DNA from: Candidatus Gastranaerophilales bacterium
GTDB taxonomy: Bacteria > Cyanobacteriota > Vampirovibrionia > Gastranaerophilales > Gastranaerophilaceae
NCBI GenBank assembly: GCA_900752845.1
Contig: CAADWU010000014.1
Coordinates: forward strand, 1 to 24,148
Direction: 5' to 3'
Length of the DNA: 24,148 bases
Shown here: one piece after another, positions 20,920-24,148 of the stretch
How positions within the stretch are numbered: position 1 is the stretch's first letter
Layout: the number at the start of each line of letters is the position of its first letter
Position numbers and translations under genes: made by a program
The notes under the pieces: model-generated
What the model was told of the DNA's origin: nothing
What the model saw: the letters and a program-made list of their open reading frames with translations, nothing else
Database searches by the model: none

Positions 20920-22413
20920 TTAGTCTCTTTCTGAGTTATTCTGCAAAAGCTTTTCCAATTCAGCTTTTTGCTCAGGGTATTCAAACAATTCAGGATTAAT
21001 ATTTATAATCTTGTCAGCTATTGCAATAGCTTCCTTTACATTATATTCACAAACGTTTTCTTTGACAAGTATGTAACTTACATAGAACAATAAATTTAAC
21101 AATAACGGATTGCTGTCTTCTGCCTTCAAAGCTTTGCGCAGTTTACGCTGGGCTTCTGCGAACTCACTTTTTCGAATAAGATACTTTGAATAATCCGCAA
21201 ATGCTGATATATATTTAGGATTGATATGTATTGCAGTTTCGTAATAATCCTTAACCTTTTCATCATTATTTATTTTTTCATAACATTTTGCCATGTAATA
21301 ACAATTTACAGCGTCTTCATCTGTGCTTCTCAAAAATCCCATAGCTTTTTCAATTTCGTCATTTTCATAAGCAACGATACCTAAAGCCTGTTTAACAACA
21401 AGGTTTTCAGGTTCAATTTCCAATGATTTTTCAAGGAGCGGTTTTGCCTCATCAAACTCTTTTCTTGCAACGCAGCACAAACCTAAATGAGCCATGACTT
21501 CAATACTGTCGGGTGATATTTCATAAGCTTTTAAGAGTCTGCATTTAGCTTCATCATACTTTTCAAATTTTTCTAAAACTTTTGACCATTCAAGATAAAG
21601 GCTGGAATTTATCAAATCTTTTTCTTCTGCTGTTTTAAAATATTTTAACGAGTTTTCCACATCAAATTTTGCACCGTAAAGCTGTCCCAAAAGAATATAA
21701 GCAGGGAGCATATTAGGATTGTAATCCAATGATTTCAGCGCATAATGTATTGCACTGTCATTATCACCTTTTAATGCTCTAAGACGTGCAAATTCAAATG
21801 TATTGCTTTCATTAGGACAAACATTTGCAAGAAACGTTAATTTTAATTCGGCTTTATCATACATTTCAAGTTTTATTTCCATTACAGCACATAAAAATAC
21901 TGCTGAAAAATTATATTTGTTAATCTTTGATGCCTGTATAAATTTTTCATGAGCTTCTTCATATCTTTTTTGTTTCATCAAAGACATTCCCCATCCCGTA
22001 AAAGTGTCGGTGTTATTCCCTTGAATTTTATTGGCATTTTCAAAAGATTTTTCCGCATTCTCAAACTTTCCAGCATTAATCAAAGCAAATCCCAATTTTT
22101 GCCAGATTGTTTTGTCCTGAGGGTTCATATCAGCCGATATCTGGTAATTTTCTACAGAAAGTTCGGTTTTTCCCTGTCTTTCATACACCAGACCCAGATA
22201 TTTATAAACAAGTGCATCTTGTTGAGCAAGGTTTAATGCCTTGTTCAATATTTTTTCCGCTTCTTCAAGCTGATTTTTTTCTATAAGTTTTTTAGCACGA
22301 TTTACGTATGTCAAAGAAGGTAATGACTGAATTACCGTTTCCTCTTTGTACTTATCTACAGAACCGCTTAACGTTTTTATTTTTCCTAAAATATCATCTA
22401 ACCAGCCAAACAA
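20920..22413 (-). CDS. TPR-repeat protein
   Basis: A 497-residue protein made almost wholly of tetratricopeptide repeats, a scaffold for protein-protein contacts. After an N-terminal segment (MFGWLDDILGKIKTLSG), repeats run from about residue 35 to 480; typical units include LEEAEKILNKALNLAQQDA, GKFENAEKSFENANKIQGN and EFDEAKPLLEKSLEIEPEN. No signal peptide is seen, so it is probably cytoplasmic. The TTG start overlaps the end of the kdsC-like gene by 16 bases and has GAGGTGG at a suitable distance. What it binds cannot be told; co-transcription with a KdsC-like phosphatase and aspartokinase gives no clear hint. Confidence 0.9.
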   Translation of the reverse strand: MFGWLDDILGKIKTLSGSVDKYKEETVIQSLPSLTYVNRAKKLIEKNQLEEAEKILNKALNLAQQDALVYKYLGLVYERQGKTELSVENYQISADMNPQDKTIWQKLGFALINAGKFENAEKSFENANKIQGNNTDTFTGWGMSLMKQKRYEEAHEKFIQASKINKYNFSAVFLCAVMEIKLEMYDKAELKLTFLANVCPNESNTFEFARLRALKGDNDSAIHYALKSLDYNPNMLPAYILLGQLYGAKFDVENSLKYFKTAEEKDLINSSLYLEWSKVLEKFEKYDEAKCRLLKAYEISPDSIEVMAHLGLCCVARKEFDEAKPLLEKSLEIEPENLVVKQALGIVAYENDEIEKAMGFLRSTDEDAVNCYYMAKCYEKINNDEKVKDYYETAIHINPKYISAFADYSKYLIRKSEFAEAQRKLRKALKAEDSNPLLLNLLFYVSYILVKENVCEYNVKEAIAIADKIININPELFEYPEQKAELEKLLQNNSERD

Positions 22414-22880
22414 TCTGCCACCTCTCTAAATGCACCGTCACCCGCAATACTTTCGGTAATTTGTATACCTTTTACATCCTTAACTTTTTTTACGGCATGA
22501 GGAACAGTAATTTTGTATTTAGCATATTCCAAACACGCTATATCATTAATATCATCCCCGATAAATACGTATTCTTCCTGAGAAAGATTGTATTTTTCTA
22601 TGATATTTTTTAGAACATCTATTTTTATTCTTATATTCTGGTGAACTTCTTCAATACCGAATTTTTTTGTCAAAATGTCAATTGCTGCATTTTTTTCACC
22701 GGAAATAATTCCAATCATAAAGTTCTTTTTCTTCAAAATAGAAAAAGCCATTACGTCTTTAAAATTCAACTTGCGACTCATTTTCCCGCCATCGCATATA
22801 TATACACAATTATCCGTAACAATACCGTCAAAGTCTGTTATTACCATTTTAACGGTTTCAGGCAATTTAAGATTTCCCAT
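22398..22880 (-). CDS. KdsC-family HAD phosphatase
   Basis: A 160-residue HAD-superfamily phosphatase like KdsC, which hydrolyses 3-deoxy-D-manno-octulosonate 8-phosphate in lipopolysaccharide core synthesis; related proteins act on sialic-acid phosphates. Seen: the nucleophile motif DFDGIVTDN near residue 16, IGIISGEKN (second motif, Ser-containing), a conserved lysine region, and GDDINDIACLEYA (third and fourth motifs). The C-terminal GDGAFREVADCLAG resembles the KdsC tail that closes the active site. I chose the ATG at 22880, with AAGGGA upstream; a TTG two codons earlier is possible. No other Kdo genes are in the window. Confidence 0.85.
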   Translation of the reverse strand: MGNLKLPETVKMVITDFDGIVTDNCVYICDGGKMSRKLNFKDVMAFSILKKKNFMIGIISGEKNAAIDILTKKFGIEEVHQNIRIKIDVLKNIIEKYNLSQEEYVFIGDDINDIACLEYAKYKITVPHAVKKVKDVKGIQITESIAGDGAFREVADCLAG

Positions 22881-22908
22881 ATACAAATTATCCCTTATCT
22901 GCTATAAT
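22880..22908 (+). promoter_or_regulatory. Promoter of the histidine kinase gene
   Basis: TATACA (22880-22885), 17-base spacer, TATAAT (22903-22908). The -35 overlaps the start codon of the divergent kdsC-like gene. Confidence 0.55.
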
Positions 22909-22934
22909 TCTATCATAAAGAGAGGGAAAAAGAA

Positions 22935-24148
22935 ATGCTCTGGTATATTTTAAATTTAAGTATTATTATCGTTTTCATTGTATTGTTTTTGATAGCCAGA
23001 CAAACAAACAAACGCTGGTCAAAAATCAACGATTATTTGGGCATGGTTACAAATACGGTCAACTCTGTACGTTACGGTAATTTATCCACTAAAATCGAAG
23101 AAATTAACCACCCGACATACCAGAATGTAACTGATAGTATTAACCGAATGGTAGAAACTCTTAATGACAGAGAAAAAATGATTGTAGAATATCAGGCTGA
23201 ATTAATGCGCCAGAATAAATTACTTGAATCGGTTATCAACTCTCTTTCTGACGGTATTTTAATTGTTAATGACAAATATAATATATTAAGAGTTACTCCT
23301 CAGGTAAGCTCCTGGTTTGGTGCTAAAGGACAGGAGATTATAGGGAAAAATATATTTGATTATATTCAGATAAGCGATGAAACACCTTTAGAAAGAATTA
23401 AAAACAAAGATGTATTTATCACACACACACCAACCAACAACTTTGTGATGAATACGATAAAACTTTCTCTTGACGATGATAAAAAACGTTACGTAATATT
23501 AATCAAAGATGTCACAAACGAACGTGAAATTGAAACATTAAAAGAAGATTTTGTTGCAACTCTAACACATGACTTAAAAGTTCCTATTGTTGCAGAATCA
23601 AATATTATTAATTTTCTCCTTGACGGAAAATTTGGCGAGATAAATGAAAAACAACAGTTTGCACTGCTCAATATGAAAAACTCAAATCAAGAGTTAGTTG
23701 AACTTGTACAAATTATTTTGGAAACATACAAAATAAAAGAAACAGGTATTAAGCTTATAAAAGAAAACATTATGCTAAACAGCTTTATATCCGATATAGT
23801 AACAGGTACACAGCCTATTGCAAACAATTCGGGAATTAAAATTCATTTTAACCCTTTACGGGATATTAAGGTAACAGCAGATGCAATGCAGCTTGAAAGG
23901 GTTATTAAAAACCTGATTTCTAATGCCATTTCACACAGCAACACAAAAGATAAAATTGATATTACAACAGGAGAAATCCCGGGATTTATAACAATTTCTG
24001 TCATTGACTACGGCCAGGGTATTCCTGCTGAAGAAATAAAATTAATTTTTAACAAATATTACTCTGCCGCTAAAAAATTCCGTAAAATAGGCACAGGACT
24101 AGGTTTGTATCTTTCACAACAAATTATAAAATCTCATGGCGGTGAAAT
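22935..24148 (+). CDS. PAS-domain sensor histidine kinase (partial, runs off the window)
   Basis: A membrane-anchored sensor kinase; 404 codons are visible and the frame is open at the right edge. Residues about 3-21 form one membrane helix (LWYILNLSIIIVFIVLFL). It is followed by a HAMP-like helical linker, a PAS-like domain (about 95-190, LESVINSLSDGILIVNDKY and GAKGQEIIGKNIFDYI), a HisKA dimerisation domain with the phospho-acceptor H212 in ATLTHDLKVP, and an HATPase domain with the N box LISNAISHS, G1 box DYGQGIP and G2 box GTGLGLYLSQQI. A GAGAGGGAAAAAG ribosome binding site precedes the ATG. The layout resembles WalK/PhoR-type kinases, but no extracytoplasmic sensor loop is seen. A response regulator may follow outside the window. 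Confidence 0.93.
   Translation, partial: MLWYILNLSIIIVFIVLFLIARQTNKRWSKINDYLGMVTNTVNSVRYGNLSTKIEEINHPTYQNVTDSINRMVETLNDREKMIVEYQAELMRQNKLLESVINSLSDGILIVNDKYNILRVTPQVSSWFGAKGQEIIGKNIFDYIQISDETPLERIKNKDVFITHTPTNNFVMNTIKLSLDDDKKRYVILIKDVTNEREIETLKEDFVATLTHDLKVPIVAESNIINFLLDGKFGEINEKQQFALLNMKNSNQELVELVQIILETYKIKETGIKLIKENIMLNSFISDIVTGTQPIANNSGIKIHFNPLRDIKVTADAMQLERVIKNLISNAISHSNTKDKIDITTGEIPGFITISVIDYGQGIPAEEIKLIFNKYYSAAKKFRKIGTGLGLYLSQQIIKSHGGE

Noticed and set aside
22880..22908. Leaderless promoter for the kdsC-like gene (GATAAT six bases before the ATG)
   Set aside because: No matching -35 element is present at 16-18 bases and an AAGGGA ribosome binding site precedes the start, so the leaderless reading is weak here.
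22641..22953. Plus-strand frames across the kdsC-like gene
   Set aside because: They are antisense shadows of a recognised HAD phosphatase and have no ribosome binding site.
1..24148. CRISPR arrays, insertion sequences, transposases, phage genes
   Set aside because: I saw no regularly spaced direct repeats, no transposase or integrase, and no phage structural genes; the only repeat-like element is the short motif around the two poly-C tracts.

Overview
This is AT-rich bacterial DNA that uses the standard genetic code. My best guess at the source is a gut fermenter of the Gastranaerophilales/Melainabacteria type (non-photosynthetic relatives of Cyanobacteria). The guess rests on three proteins with a class III prepilin start around FTLAEVLxTLGIIG, the low GC content, a fermentative AdhE behind a Rex-type operator, a KdsC-type phosphatase that suggests a Gram-negative envelope, and several small proteins I do not recognise. 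It is an inference from style, not from a database match.

Layout. Positions 1-4967 hold the end of the S10 operon and the first part of the spc operon on the plus strand: rpsC (partial), rplP, rpmC, rpsQ, rplN, rplX, rplE, rpsN (zinc type), rpsH, rplF, rplR. A terminator follows rplR, so rpsE, rpmD, rplO and secY are not in their usual place. The spacers are long and most contain a stem-loop. Positions 5042-6082 hold a J-domain chaperone with a reduced zinc centre. Positions 6109-7016 (minus) hold a prepilin-like gene whose 5' end is interrupted by a run of nine G. Positions 7091-9844 hold gcvT-gcvH-gcvPA of the glycine cleavage system, without gcvPB. Positions 9876-12576 (minus) hold two unknown genes, a nucleotidyltransferase-fold protein, tRNA-Val, a TPM-domain membrane protein and tRNA-Cys. 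Positions 12657-14745 form a small pilin island: two tandem paralogous prepilin genes on the plus strand flank a minus-strand XRE regulator, with inverted repeats at the promoters and a run of ten C upstream of the first gene. Positions 14761-17535 hold adhE (minus) with a Rex-like operator. Positions 17580-19279 hold an unknown gene, a rhodanese-like gene and an unknown 95-residue gene. Positions 19649-22880 (minus) hold an overlapping kdsC-TPR-aspartokinase operon, and a sensor histidine kinase diverges from it and runs off the window.

The points most worth a second look are: (1) the two long C/G homopolymers at the 5' ends of prepilin-like genes, set in a shared motif of about 30 nt, where a one-base length change would join an upstream start with a good ribosome binding site to the prepilin frame; (2) two genes with a consensus promoter placed so that transcription should begin at the A of the ATG (leaderless mRNAs); (3) the XRE gene between two paralogous prepilins with matching inverted repeats at both promoters; (4) the run of stem-loops in the ribosomal protein operon; (5) a tRNA-Val with C at the normally invariant U33.
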